From Cryptomeria japonica (Eukaryota > Streptophyta > Pinopsida > Cupressales > Cupressaceae): a DNA stretch of 64,000 nucleotides. Of the stretch, positions 21,139 to 33,333 are shown in pieces; positions within the stretch are counted from its first letter, which is position 1, and every line of letters begins with the position of its first letter. The notes below the pieces were generated by a model. The model saw only the letters and a list, made by a program, of their open reading frames with translations. It ran no database searches and was not told where the DNA came from. A program made the position numbers and the translations under genes. The stretch spans positions 616,763,755 to 616,827,754 of the forward strand of contig NC_081409.1 in assembly GCF_030272615.1 (NCBI RefSeq), in the 5' to 3' direction.

Positions 21139-22330
21139 TGTATACACCTAAAAATGGTCTGAAGATAATTAATTAAATAAGCAATTATTTAATTAATCCC
21201 CCTTCCTAATTTAATTGAATTCATTAGGCAATTTGATTAAATTTCTCCCTTTCATCTACTTATTAATAAATCTAAGGATTTATTTAATAGGTTCATTTGA
21301 ATAGTCCCCTTTGATTAATTAATCCTCCCCCCATTTTCAATCAATTCTTCTAATCCTCTAATTAATTAAAACAAATCAATTTATGAGTTGTTGAGAATTA
21401 ATTAGTCTTTTCCTATTATTTGAATTTTTAAATTCAAATTACCCACATACCTCCTAACTTCTAACCACCTAACCTAACCATCCCTCTAACCTAACCCATT
21501 CCACCTAACCTTGGGTTTGCCTAACCCTATCCTATCTTGCACATTCTAACCTCCTTATCCTAACCTCCTATGGTATGGATATTTTCTTCTTGAGACACAT
21601 GGCACTTTGGCCACATGTCTCCTCTCTTGGACACTTGCCCTTTTATGAGAAAGGCTCCTTGACACTTGTCACCACAGAGATGACAAGTGTCTCTTCCTCC
21701 AACCTCTTCTCCAACCTCCTCCAATTTCACCCTTGATATCTTCAAACCCAATCTTGACCGTTGATTCCTACCACCTCACCCTTGGCCTTGGAAATCCTAT
21801 AAATATCCCCCATTTTGGAGCAATAAGGATCCCATCTCATTTTCATCTTATGCATTGTTATTATAGACAGATCCCATCTCATTATCAATTTAGGCATTGT
21901 TACTATAGGCATATCATTTGAGCATTGTTTTTATAAGCAAGTGCATCTTAGATTTAGTTTAATTTGATCATTTCCTAGCATAGTTGTCGAACCATGTAGC
22001 TTAGTCAATCTCTTTTCTAGCTTAATTGTGTCATCATCATAGCTTAATCAGGCATATCATTAGCTTAATTAGTCTCTTAGATCAATCTTGCATAATCAAT
22101 CTCATCTTTGCATATCATTATCATTTCAAATCCTTCATCTAGGTGTAGTCAAGTCATTGGGATTGCTTATCCAAATCTAAGAGCAAATCCATACTCGCAT
22201 CTCTTAGGAGGCGATAGGTCGCTTTGTCAAGGTTCATCTTTGTCTGCTTATTATTTGCTAACCATGCTTGTAATGATCAATTGAGTATTTTGTGTTGCAG
22301 CTGCAGGTATCACACTTCACAGACACGACA
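21139..22330 (+). repeat. E1 3' LTR
   Basis: This 1,192-bp LTR runs from tgtatacaccta to agacacgaca. It is nearly identical to the two halves of the 5' LTR apart from point changes and a short indel near 21320. TATA box at 21798-21805. It is followed by the TSD copy CCTTC (22331-22335). Confidence 0.94.
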
Positions 22331-22395
22331 CCTTCACCTTCTCGAATTTCAAATTAGCCCGAGCAAGATCATTAACATACCAATTTTTTAATCAT
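22331..22395 (-). pseudogene. RNase H pseudogene, upstream part (split by E1)
   Basis: On the minus strand this short stretch reads YVNDLARANLKFEKV. After removal of E1 and one TSD copy it is in frame with NVVECSKPKEGW of the piece at 6120-6619. This confirms that E1 landed inside the RNase H sequence. Beyond about 22395 the DNA turns AT-rich with no similarity, so the copy was already truncated. Confidence 0.7.
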
Positions 22396-22660
22396 TTTAA
22401 TATATACAAAATAATTTAATAACTTGTAATCATAAATTTCAATATTTTTCATTGTCATTCAAAAATATTTATTTTCACTTTAATAATTATTAATAGTTAT
22501 TTTATTAAGACCGATTATAATTAATATTACATAAATATAATAAAAATAATATAGTATTACATTAAAAAATAATTATTAAATTTAAGATTAATTTCATAAT
22601 TATAATTATAATTATATAGATTTTTTAAATTAAATTAGGATTATGCTCTAAAAATACATA
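22396..22660. other. AT-rich spacer
   Basis: Very AT-rich sequence with no gene or repeat edge seen. It is the flank into which E2 inserted (E2 begins at 22661). Confidence 0.5.
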
Positions 22661-23530
22661 TGTGTCTGTAAAATATGAATCAAACCAATGAACAATCTTA
22701 AAACACACAAAATGGGATGGTTATATGGAAAGCAAATTAAGAATCAACTATACAAACTCAACCTTCCCAATGGTGTCCCATCTTCCTCTAATTCCAAGGA
22801 TTTTGTAGATCATTTTGATGTGGCTCTCAATAGCAACATGACCAACAAAATGACTACTTGAAATATGAGTAGCTACATGATGCAAACTAAATGCATGATT
22901 GATATGATATGTGATGCTATGCTAAAGATTATGCTAATTGTGAATTGCTAATTGCTAAAAATGCAGATTTCAAGATGATAAAAGTGCATAATTAAGCTAA
23001 GTTGAAGGGGCTTGATTGATTGAAATGAGATGTATTTATATATCACCCAAGACCAAGGCTGAGGTGACAAGATTTGACGGTTGAGATTCTGTCTGGAGAT
23101 ATCAAGGTTTGAAAATGAAGAAGTTGGAGAGGGGGTTGGGAGAAGAGACACTTGTCATCCCTAGAGGGACAGTGTCAGGGGGATAAAGGACATGTGGCAA
23201 AGATGTCATGTGTCCTCAAGAGGGAATATCCAACCCATAAGAGGTTAAGATAAGCTTGGTTGAAGGATAGAAGGTTAGGTTAGGAGGAATAAAGTTAGCT
23301 AAACCTCAAATTAGGCTGGATGAGTTAGATTAGAAAGTGGTTAGGATAGGTGGTTAAGATTAGGAAACATGTGACATTTGAATTAAAAATTTAAATTAAT
23401 GAAGATATATAATTAAATAGTAACAAATAATTAAATTTGTTTATTTAATTAGGGAAATAGAAGAAATGAATTTAGATGGGAAGAATTATAAAATGAACTG
23501 TATAAATAATTCCTTAGCTTTATTTATACG
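22661..23530 (-). repeat. E2 3' LTR, main part
   Basis: The plus-strand edge tgtgtctgt corresponds to the E1 LTR end (acgaca region). The rest shares the family's taacc-rich section, the anti-CACTTGTC stem-like stretch near 23150 and a TATA box (tatttatatat at 23033-23043, minus strand). It stops at atacg, the left TSD copy of E3, and continues at 33238. Confidence 0.8.
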
Positions 23531-24698
23531 TGTCGTGCTCTGTGAAGTGTGATACCTGTAGCTGCAACACAAAACACTCAATAGATCATTACAAGCATGG
23601 TTATCAAATCATGATCAAAAGAAAGATAAAACCATGACAAAGTGATCTATCACCTCCTAAGAGATGCGATTATGGATTTGCTCTCAGATCTGGATAAGCA
23701 ATCCTAGTGACTTGACTACACCTAGACGGGGGATTTGAAATGATAATGATATGCAAAGATGATATTCATTGTGCTAGATTGATCCAAGAGACTAATTAAG
23801 CCAATGATATGCATGATTAAGTTATGATGATGATGCAATTAATCTAGAAAAGAGATTGATTAAGCTACATGATTCAACAATTATGCTAGAAAATGATCAA
23901 ATTAAACTAGATCTAAGATGCAAATTACTTAAAACAAAAATGCTCAAATGATATGCTAAAAGATATATGCCTATAGTAACAATGCATAAATTGCTATGAG
24001 ATGGGATCCTTATTGCTCCAAAATGGGGGATATTTATAGGATTTCTAAGGCCAGGGGTGAGGTGGCAGGAATCAATGGTCAAGATTGAGTCTGAAGATAT
24101 GAAGGGTGAAATTGGAGGAGGTTGGAGGAAGAGACACTTGTCATATCTGTGGTGACAAGTGTCAAGAAGCTTTGCTCATAAAAGGGCAAGTGTCCAAGAG
24201 AGGAGACGTGTGGCCAAAGTGCCATGTGTCTCAAGAAGAAAATATCCACACCATAGGAGGTTGAGATAAGGAGGTTAGAATGTGCAAGATAGGATAGGGT
24301 TAGTTAAACCCAAGGTTAGGTGGAATGGGTTAGGTTAGAGGGATGGTTAGGTTAGGTGGTTAGAAGTTAGGAAGCATGTGGGTAATTTGAATTTAAAAAT
24401 TCAAATAATAGGAAAAGACTAATTAATTCTCAACAACTCATAAATTGATTTGTTTTAATTAATTAGGGGATTAGAAGAATTGAATAAATATGGGGGGAAG
24501 ATTAATGAATTTGAATTAATTAATCAAAGGGGATTATTGAAATGAACCTATTAAATAAATCCTTAGATTTATTAATAAGTAGATGAAAGGGAGAATTTAA
24601 TCAAATTGCTTAATGAATTCAATTAAATTAGGAAGGGGGTTTAATTAAATAATTGCTTATTTAATTAATTATCTCGAGACCATTTTTAGGTGTATACA
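23531..24698 (-). repeat. E3 3' LTR
   Basis: The plus-strand edges are tgtcgtgctctgtgaag and ggtgtataca. It aligns in reverse complement with the E1 LTRs along its length. TATA box at 24031-24038 (minus strand). Confidence 0.92.
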
Positions 24699-26470
24699 TT
24701 TTGCCCCTCTTTGAAGCAAGGTGTGATGGCACGTTGATTCAAAGAATAATCTCATTTTGGTGATGATATTGGTTCGATAGGATGCCCCAACTATTGATTG
24801 ATAAATTCTGATATGATGATGCCACCTCGGGAGATCAATTGAGATAATTGACCTTTGGAGTGTTTGGATCTTTGCGAAATTGATATCCCGATTAGAAATG
24901 ATTTGATGCCTGAAACTGTGGTTGATGAAAATACGAGTTCTACGATTAGCTTGATGTGGTTCTTGATTATTGATAAAGCTTGATTGATTAGATTGATAAG
25001 ATTGAGATTCAGTCTGGATTCAGGAATAGCACCTCCTATATAAGACAAAGATAATCAAAGCGTCTAGTTTTAGGAATGATATATCCTATATAAGACATGA
25101 TCAGAATGTCTGGTTTCAGGAAAGATACATCTTGTATAAGACATGATAGGATTGATTTAGATTTGATTGATTGATAGAATTGATAAGATTGATTGGGTAT
25201 ATAACTAACAGTTTGTTGATATGAAGTTGCAAAAAGATTCAGATATGTTGATGTTGATTCTGTTGGTAGGGATAGCATAAGATTTTTGTTGGGTCGACAA
25301 TATCTAGAAAGAGATGAATCATCTGTCTGATTGTGTATATACTTATGATGATACCTTGATGATTCTTGCGATAGATTTAACCTTGGATAAAATGAGCATG
25401 CGAGATCCCATGCAAGAATGAAATGCAAGCTAAATGCAAAGCTACGACTGGACCAGTCATTGGGTTATTGTGTTTTGTCATCATTGAGCTTTTTAAAATG
25501 TGGGAAGTGAGTGCAAACATCAATGGTATAATTAAACCATGATGACCTGAGCATGACTTTTTTGGATTTTGATATGGCAAGTTAGCACAAGCATCGAGGT
25601 ATAATTGAACCAAGATGACCTGAGTGTTGCCTGCGTAAAACAAGAAGTATTAACCATTTCAATACGCAAATCGAAAATTTCTTCGATGATACTCTGATGA
25701 TCATGTCCCGAGACAAATTTGCACATATTTATGATTAATTTACAGACAACAGACAAGAAAAATATCATGTTCCTTCCTTGTTCCTCTAGTCAGAGACATC
25801 CTGGAGTCACTCAGAAATCATGATAGCGAAAATCAAGATAGAAAAATATGAACAATCATGCTAAAATCCTTATCCAAAAGATATCATCCATGTGTTTAGA
25901 CTGACTTTGTGATAGTTTGATTGTTTGACAATTTGGTCTCATGTTCAATGTTGGATATGTCTCAGTTTTCACTTGATAAGAGTTGTCTAATTGTTTATTC
26001 TACCTGTTTGATTAAGCTCAAAATGATCAAAAATTTTGCCCCCAGCTAGGTGCAGGATTTTGCCCCAAGCCTAGAAACAAATTCAGTATGATAAACCCAA
26101 TGATCCAAACCATGGCAAGAAGCCACCCGGGATGCCTACGTATGTATAAGGCTTTATTATGCATATGAACAACGTTGATGGAAAAGAATGCAAGCGGAAG
26201 GATGCATGAACCAATATATGGAAGAGCTAGCCGACAGATAGCGTCTGTTTGTCAGGTTTTCACCATCTGTTTTTATTGCACTTTTTCTCATATTTCATTT
26301 TCTTTTTGGATTTTCTGCTTTTTCACTTTTTTTGGATTTTTCTTCTTTTTCACTGTTTTTTATTTTTCTACTTTTTCACTGTTTTTGATTTTTTTTGCTT
26401 TTTCATTGTTTTTGGATTTTTCTGCTTTTTCATTGTTTTTTATTTTTCTACTTTTTTAAACATAAAACTT
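24699..26470 (-). other. E3 3' UTR
   Basis: Reading from the LTR inward, it holds a polypurine tract (24704-24712), the approximately 48-bp repeat array (25015-25150) and the paired conserved blocks (25505-25625). It then has ctgggggcaaaa in reverse complement (26035-26050) and the A-rich tract (26270-26460). All correspond to the E1 3' UTR without S2. No protein-coding signal is seen; the Phe-rich plus-strand ORFs at 26175-26524 are the complement of the A-rich tract. Confidence 0.8.
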
Positions 26471-26975
26471 CTTCAGATGCATGTTATTGATGGGTTCATC
26501 AATCTAATCTCCATCCTGCATTGATAGCTAATATGCTCCTGATCCAAATACTGTTGTGACCACAAACGGACCTAACCAGTTTGGTTCAAACTTTCCTTTC
26601 TTTTCTCAATCTGCTTGGTTGCGTGGATTTTCCTTTAGTACTAGTTAATGTTCTCGTTTTGACCCTATGATTATAACTCTGGCACATTCTTTGTTGATAT
26701 ACCTTTAAATGATCAAAGGATTTTGTCTTCGTTCATGGATCAATTCTAACTCCTACAATCTAGATACTCGTTGTTCTTCATCCGGGATAAAACCTTTTAA
26801 TGATATTCGTAGAGAAGGTATCTCTACTTCTATTGGTAGTATTGCTTCTGATCCATAAACAAGAGAGAAAGGTGTGGCACCTGTTGGTGTGCGGATACTA
26901 GTACGATAGGCCCATAGAGCAGGGTTCAATTGAATACGCCAATCTCTTCCAGCATCATTCCAAGTCTAATGTTGC
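26471..26975 (-). pseudogene. pol: E3 integrase C-terminal remnant
   Basis: The minus-strand reading from about 26975 is NDAGRDWRIQLNPALWAYRT, then TPTGATPFSLVYGS, and ends near the MHL motif before the A-rich tract. It equals the last third of the E1 integrase (from 17391). Directly upstream the sequence jumps to the pol linker equivalent to E1 14607, so about 2.8 kb containing RT, both RNase H domains and the integrase HHCC/DDE core is absent. Stops are present. Confidence 0.82.
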
Positions 26976-27151
26976 CAAGAAAAGGTTTTCAACATTAGAC
27001 CTGATATTATTTTCTTTATTTTCCTTTTTGCGACTAGGAGATTTGGCACCCACTTGACTGAAAGATGCATTGTTGAAATTCCTGGTGAGAGTTGTTGTGG
27101 GTTCTATTGCATTAAGATATACAGATATGGCATCGTCATTTAGAAAGGTAT

Positions 27152-28654
27152 TGTAGACATATAAAAATGACCATATTCCTAAATGAATATTTTATGTTCA
27201 TTCCTCTATTTAATTAAATCCAATTTAATTAAATCACCCACATTCCTCTATTTAATTAAGTAAATTATTCAATTTATTTAGTTAAATTCACTAGAGCCCT
27301 TTTTGCATCATTTAATTGAATAAATCATTTTATTTAATTAAAACCCTTCTCTCTACTTTTTAATTAAATTCACATTTAATTAAATAGTTTACCCCAATTA
27401 AATAAATCTAATTTATTTAAAATCTCCAACTTGCAACCAAATTGAAATAAAGCAATTTATTTTAATTAATTCTATTTTCCCTCACCCACTTGCACTTTCC
27501 TACATCTCCCACTTGCATCCTAAACCCTATTCCTAAGTTCTTCTAGAATCCATCTAATCCTAATCAATTAACCCAAACCCATCAATTATCCCCTTTCCCT
27601 AAATTTGAGGAGGTCACTTCTCAAATTTGGAGTAAAGTCTTCAAAATGCCTTAAAGCCTTTATCCATTCAACAAGATAACTTGTTGAATGCCCCCAAATT
27701 TGGAAGGACTCTTACAAATTTGTCCCCAAAGTCTTCAAACCATTAATGGTTAACTAACCCTTAGTGGCATGGCTAGAGACTTTTTGCCTAACTTAACCTC
27801 CATCTAACCCAAGGGTCTCATCAAGCATTTATTGCTTTGACCATAGTTATTCCTTTAACCTTTGCACAAGAGTTTACCCCTTGGATAAAAGCTTTATCTA
27901 ATGGATAACCCTAACCTAACCTTAACCCTTACCTCCTAGGGTAACCATGAGGTTTTCTCAAGCATTTAATGCTTCTTACATCTCTCAACCAGCCTTATGT
28001 TGACAATTGTCACCATTTCATTGGTGAAAATTGAAAACATGGATTGACAACTTTCAATCTTGACCCTTGATTAACTCTTTCAATCCTGGCCATCCATTGC
28101 CCTATTTTTGCTATAAATAGAGCTCTCCTTCCTCCATTTTTGGGGATCCATGAATCTAAGAAATCTATTATCTAATATCCATGCAAGCTTCAGTATCTCA
28201 TTTATGCTCAATTTTAGCACGTCTAGTCTCTCTTTGCAAAAGGAATTAATCTAATAAACATTTTAGACTACTTCCTTTATCATTAGTTTAAATCATATAA
28301 CTAGTATATCATGTTAGGATAGTATTACTACTAATCTTGTCATCTTATAATCTAGTTTATTTCATTTGTAGGATCATGCATGGATAGGATGCATTCTCAT
28401 GTTAAAATCAATCAAAAGCATCCCTTGTTCTTGCATTTGTCATCCCTAAGCCACTTTGCTCAGTGATCTGAGAGCAAAGGCATTGGCTTGAGGGACCTTG
28501 TGAGATAGAGAACCATGGAACCATCCTTGGAAAGTTGAGTCATTCTTCATGACTCCATAACTTGCACCAAGAACTCATGTGGGTGTGTGGACAAGCCTCT
28601 TGGAGCTTTATTTTTCACATTTTAAGTTTCATCAACCCGCTTTTCCTACATACA
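27152..28654 (+). mobile_element. S3: solo LTR of the E4 LTR family
   Basis: It runs from tgtagacatataaaa to cctacataca, 1,503 bp, with perfect TSDs GGTAT (27147-27151 and 28655-28659). It aligns with the E4 5' LTR at 41661-43138 (same start TGTAGACATATAAA, taacccaa...ggtctcat block, tataaatagagct). TATA box at 28112-28119. No internal region is attached, so it is a solo LTR. Confidence 0.92.
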
Positions 28655-29060
28655 GGTATCAATGGCAGTATGTCCTTCATTTTCCCAATCCATAGGTTCA
28701 GGAGGGATTAAGGATAAAGGATCCTCATGTTGAATTATGTAAAAGATATTAGGGGTCATGATAGAGATGTTAGAGCTTTCAATATGTATTTCCATGTCTA
28801 GAACGATACTCTCGTCAGAATGACCTCACACAAGTAGCTCCTGATCGTCCTCGATTAAGTCCAAGTCAGCCAAATGTGATTTTAATTCAAGTGAACTAGT
28901 TCCTAATGTTTGCCCTACATACGTGTGAACTATATCGACTCCTACATCTTCTTCTTCTCTTTCAATTTCAAGTTGCTCTTGTTTGTTTTTCCACGATAGC
29001 AAATATTCTTCGTTCCCTCGATCTTTTAATTGCATTTGTTTTTCCATGTTTAACAAAATT
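28655..29060 (-). pseudogene. E3 pol linker remnant
   Basis: On the minus strand this is the linker region equivalent to E1 13928-14410: VGVDIVHTYVGQTLG and LDLIEDDQELLV, followed by HSDESIVLD. The G-patch segment is missing. S3 inserted into it at ggtat. Confidence 0.7.
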
Positions 29061-29863
29061 GATGCAAATGATTATTCCTTGGATTGTGTGCTTGAATATG
29101 TTGCCTCTTTGTTATGTGAAACAATGACCTCTTGAGCTGGTTTTAGATTACTACAACACTGCAATGGATTTGAGTCTGCTAAGATTGTGATTTCCTGCCC
29201 ATTGTAGGGAAACTTTAAGCATTGATGACATGTTGATGGAATAGCTTGCATGTCATGTATCCATGGTCTTTCCAAGAGTATGTTGTATGGTAGGTCCAAG
29301 TCTAGAACTTGGCATGTTGTGTCTTTCTATAAAGGTCCCACTCTGATGGGTAATATCACAATTCCTTTATAGGAACATTCTTCTTCATCATATGCTTTGA
29401 ATGTGATATTTTTCAGGGGATCAACTACATCTTCTGAATAACCTAGAGCATGGACAATACTCAAAGAACAAATGTTTAAGCTAGCTCCCCCATCTATTAG
29501 GACACGTTTAACGAGCGTTCTATGAATGAGGACTTCAATTTGCAAGGAAGCACTATGGGGATGTTGCAATGAATTAATGCTTGGATAAGAAGGAGATGAG
29601 CTTTGAATAGGATCCTTTGAAATAGGCTTGATGGGTATATTGTTTGGTGAGGATTCTATGGAAGGTTCTTGCAAGCTTTCAGGAGGTGTAGGAATAGATG
29701 CCTTTGGAGAGTCAAGTTTCTTATGGAGGGATGAGCCATTGCTAGACATAGGTGCTTGATTGTGATCTTCTTTTGCCAAATCCTTTAGAGATATCTTTAA
29801 GAGTTGCATAAAAGAGCCATCTTTCTTTTGAGATGTATTTGAATCCTTGTGAGGTTTTGACAT
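29061..29863 (-). pseudogene. pol: E3 aspartic protease
   Basis: The minus-strand ORF starts MSKPHKDSNTSQKK and reaches VLIDGGASLNICSLSI. This is the retropepsin active site with the D-G-G form typical of Tat elements. It is followed by DVVDPLKNITFKAYDEEE, GIVILPIRVGPL, a TAG stop (29327), then VLDLDLPYNILLERPWIHDM and YHQCLKFPY-like sequence. The second half retains the ILLERPWI flap/helix landmark (usually ILLGRPWI; Gly to Glu here). It would have cut the Gag-Pol precursor. E1 lacks this domain altogether; E4 has it. Confidence 0.85.
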
Positions 29864-29929
29864 AGTTGGATTTTGATTTTGGACTTGTTTTATTGCTTTG
29901 ATATGTTGACCTGTTATGTCTTCTTGTAT

Positions 29930-30028
29930 TTTGCTTTAATATGTCATGTTGATATGATTTTCAGCTATTTCAAATGTTTCGATTTCCATCCCTGCGATCT
30001 TATGTCTCTTTGCTCTAGTTAAAATGTG
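29930..30028 (-). pseudogene. gag: E3 gag N-terminal remnant
   Basis: On the minus strand an ATG near 30028 opens MHILTRAKRHKIAG, homologous to the E1 gag start MPVLTRAQRRKIAE. The frame ends after some 30 codons and the sequence jumps to the region before protease, so the capsid and zinc-knuckle regions were deleted. Confidence 0.7.
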
Positions 30029-32089
30029 CATACATGTGTGTTAGATATTGTGCTAGGATTTGATTGTCCAAAAGTTGTTTTGATAAGGGATCAATTGTCA
30101 ATGTAAATGTGATAGCATGATATGAGATGAAAAGATGGTTCAAGTGTTTAAAAATTTGCAAGTTTTTCGATCTTCGGTTTTGGAGTGCAATGATGATGAT
30201 TTGATAAGAACCAAGTCCAATAGGAATGATATATCCTACGATGTGGGACAACATTATCCTGACCAAACATTGTAGTTTCGTGATAAAGGATGATAGATCC
30301 TTATGAGAAACTATGTTTTGGGTGATCAGTTTATCAAATAGGTTGATGATGCACTTTGAAATGTTTAGACCTTGAACTTGTTGAGGGTGAGTACTTGAAA
30401 ATTTTGAGGTGTTTAGCTTTAGAATCCGATTTGACAGATGATAACTTGACCAAGAGAACCAAGAAGACAATCCAAGCATAAAATGACAGATAACAGGTGC
30501 TTATGATCACTGCAAATTGACCGAGCAAATATGACAGACCTGAAAAAGATGTGCAAGAAGACAGTTCTTGACCAACAGAGACAGAAGTTCGTACGACAGA
30601 CTACACAGCCCCGAATGACAATTTATACAGGTTCATACGACAAACCAGAAATCTCGCACAACAGAAGACATAAACTTGTACGAGCTTTCCCACAGAACCA
30701 GACGACAAATGATGGCATAAAATCCTCCAGTAAGATGACTCATACGACAATTATCACTAGACCGGACGATGAAAGATAACATAAAATTTTCTGCTAAACA
30801 AGATCGTACAACAATTCCCACTGGACCATACAACAAAGTAGATAATTCGTACAACAAAATAACAAACTCGTACAACAGAGGATAGAATAGAGATAAAAAT
30901 GTTTGTTTGGCAGAATTTTGATTAGTGAAGTTTTATTTTTTTGCTTATGTTTTTCAATTTTAAATGTCTAATTTTCTGCTTAAGGGATGAATACACAACA
31001 AACACGCGATATGATAAGTGACCTCAAGCACATTACGCTACCTAAGGAAGTTGGCTGAGAGAGAAAACCTTTGCTTGCAAGCTTAGGTACACACCCAATA
31101 GCTAATCAGAATACGGTCACTGAGTCTCACGCAATGGATTCTCAACGCCGTATTATCTGACTCCAAACGCTAATGGGGGCACGATATGGCAAGTGTCTTG
31201 GGAGAGTTACTATCTTTCTTGCACAAATATTATCACTCTTTCGGAGGTGAATCGGGCAGCTTCTAATTTAGCCAGAACTAGTAAGGGATCTATTCGGCGC
31301 ATCGGAATATAATACTCAATTAAGAGCTCTCCCAGCCTTGAAAACCAAGGTTTGATATACCCACAGGTACAGAGGAGAGCTATTCCCGAGAGAACTTTCA
31401 TTGACTTGAATTTCATCAAATCACATTTATTTTATAGTGGGTTGGATTACTTGGCATTAGTCGTTCCCACTTAGGTCGTTCCCCTCTCACCGACCTTAAT
31501 GGCTAAGAGTTATTAGCTCCTCGGGAGGGCAGGCCCACTAAAGAAATGCACTAATAAAAGTAAAGGATGAGTCTAGCTTTCTGATCACCTAAGAAAGGTG
31601 AGAGCATACTCTCCTATCATCAAAACACATAAAACATGATTGTTCATTTCCATTAGCAAAATCGAGTGTGCCTAGAAAACTTAAAGAAGACATAGAGTTT
31701 AGTTGAGTCCTCCTAGGCAACCTGCAAAATAGATGCATTAGTAGTCATGATGTGTTTTGTTGAAATGAAGCTTTGACAAGTGTAATCTTCAACAATCATC
31801 ATGCAAAAACTAGTTAGGTTGTCAAAAAACTCACAAACAGACCAGGGTTAACATCATTAAACCTTCATTTCTGACCGGGCTGGAATTAGAATTTCGTACG
31901 AGCTCCTTTGTGCAATGATACGATAATTAATCTTGACTCATACGATATTTTTAGGAGACTGAAGTGTCGTACGAGCTCTATTCTGCACTCGTACGGTCGT
32001 GGAAAGATACTCATACGGTCAGGTAAATTGTGTCGTACGAAATTATGTTTCTATGTTTTTAAAGCAGTTTGCATTTTAAGGGTGTGATA
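30029..32089 (-). other. E3 leader with TCGTACGA arrays
   Basis: Colinear with the E1 leader. Motif arrays lie at 30580-30880 and 31890-32045 (for example gttcgtacgacag, ttcgtacgagctc, gtcgtacgaaat). The conserved GC-rich block is at about 31470-31550 (ctcgggagggcaggcccac). The ORF at 30015-30479 (minus) matches translated E1 leader only as nucleotide similarity and is frameshifted there, so I do not call it a gene. Confidence 0.75.
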
Positions 32090-33237
32090 TGTGAAGTGTG
32101 ATACTTGCAGCTGCAACACAAAACACTCAATAGATCATTACAAGCATGATTAGCAAATCATAAGCAAAAGAAAGATAAAACCATGACAAACCGATCTATC
32201 GCCTCCTAAGAGATGTGAGTATGGATTTACTCTCAGATCTGGATAAGCAATCCCAGTGACTTGACTACACCTAGACGAGGGATTTGAAATGATAATGATA
32301 TGCAAAGATGAGATTGATTGTGCTAGATTTATCCAAGAGACTAATTAAGCTAATGATATGTATGATTAAGCTATGATGATGATGCAATTAAGCTAGAAAA
32401 GAGATCGATTAAGCTACATGATTTAACAATTATGCTAGAAAATGATCAAATTAAACTAGATCTAAGATGCAAATTACTTAAAACAACAATTCTCAAGTGA
32501 TATGCTAAAAGATATATGCCTATAGTAACAATGCATAAATTTCTATGAGATGGGATCCTTATTGCTCCAAAATGGGGGATATTTATAGGATTTCCAAGGC
32601 TAGGGGTGAGGTGGTAGGAATCAATGGTCAAGATTGAGTCTGAAGATATCAAGGGTGAAATTGGAGGAGGTTGGAGAAGAGGTTGGAGGAAGAGACACTT
32701 GTCATCTCTGTGGTGAAAAGTGTCAAGGAGCTTTGCTCATAAAAGGGCAAGTGTCCAAAAGAGGAGACATGTGGCCAAAGTGCCATGTGTCTCAAGAAGA
32801 AAATATCCACACCATAGGAGGTTGGGATAAGGAGGTTAGAATGTGCAAGATAGGATAGGGTTAGTTAAACCCAAGGTTAGGTGCAATGGGTTAGGTGGTT
32901 AGAAGTTAAGAGGCATGTGGGTAATTTGAATTTAAAAATTTAAATAATAGGAAAAGACTAATTAATTCTCAACAACTCATAAATTGATTTGTTTTAATTA
33001 ATTAGGGGATTAGAAGAATTGAATGAAGATGGGGGGAAGACTAATTAATTTGAATTAATTAATCAAAGGGGATTATTGAAATGAACCTATTAAATAAATC
33101 CTTAGATTTATTAATAAGTAGATGAAAGGGAGAATTTAATCAAATTGCTTAATGAATTCAATTAAATTAGGAAGGGGGATTAATTAAATAATTGCTTATT
33201 TAATTAATTATCTCGAGACCAATTTTAGGTGTATACA
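32090..33237 (-). repeat. E3 5' LTR (end truncated)
   Basis: Aligns with the 3' LTR. On the sense strand it ends ...CACTTCACA and passes directly into leader sequence equivalent to E1 about 9565, so the final acgaca and the primer-binding site are gone. TATA box at 32580-32587 (minus). Confidence 0.88.
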
Positions 33238-33319
33238 ATAAGCAGAAGAATAAAAGGTTAATTAATTAAATCACTTCATATTTAATTAATTATCTCTAGA
33301 CCACATTTTAGTGTATACA
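33238..33319 (-). repeat. E2 3' LTR, remaining terminal part
   Basis: It continues from ataag (the E3 TSD copy) to tagtgtataca, equal to the LTR start TGTATACAC on the minus strand. It is followed by the E2 polypurine tract at 33325-33333 (cccctcttt). Confidence 0.82.
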
Positions 33320-33333
33320 TTTTTCCCCTCTTT

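Larger units (their letters stand above)
6620..22330 (+). mobile_element. E1: Ty3/gypsy Tat-type element, degenerate, 15.7 kb
   Basis: E1 is complete in outline. Order: 5' LTR (6620-9357), primer site (9361), leader, gag (11437), CCHC segment, G-patch-like segment, reverse transcriptase, RNase H, second RNase H, integrase (to 17909), long 3' UTR, polypurine tract (21125) and 3' LTR (21139-22330). Imperfect TSDs CATTC (6615-6619) and CCTTC (22331-22335) flank it. The extra RNase H between the first RNase H and integrase, a CCHC box of YC-x2-H type and a very long leader are hallmarks of the Tat lineage. It lacks protease and every ORF carries stops or shifts, so it is non-functional. Two solo LTRs (S1, S2) are nested inside. 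It interrupts the RNase H pseudogene. Confidence 0.93.
23531..33237 (-). mobile_element. E3: deletion derivative of the E1 family
   Basis: E3 has two LTRs closely similar to those of E1 (23531-24698 and 32090-33237) and TSDs ATACG / ATAAG (23526-23530, 33238-33242). It is inserted in the 3' LTR of E2. The interior keeps leader, the first codons of gag, protease, a pol linker, integrase C-terminus and 3' UTR. Most of gag, all RT/RNase H and the integrase core are missing, and the last bases of the 5' LTR plus the primer site are deleted. It could only have moved with proteins from a full relative. Solo LTR S3 is nested inside. Confidence 0.9.

Noticed and set aside
26175-26524. Phe-rich hydrophobic ORFs resembling membrane proteins
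   Set aside because: They are the complement of the A-rich tract that follows pol in E3.
30015-30479. 154-codon ORF in the E3 leader
   Set aside because: Similar to translated E1 leader, but E1 has stops and shifts there and the true gag start lies downstream; similarity is at the nucleotide level.
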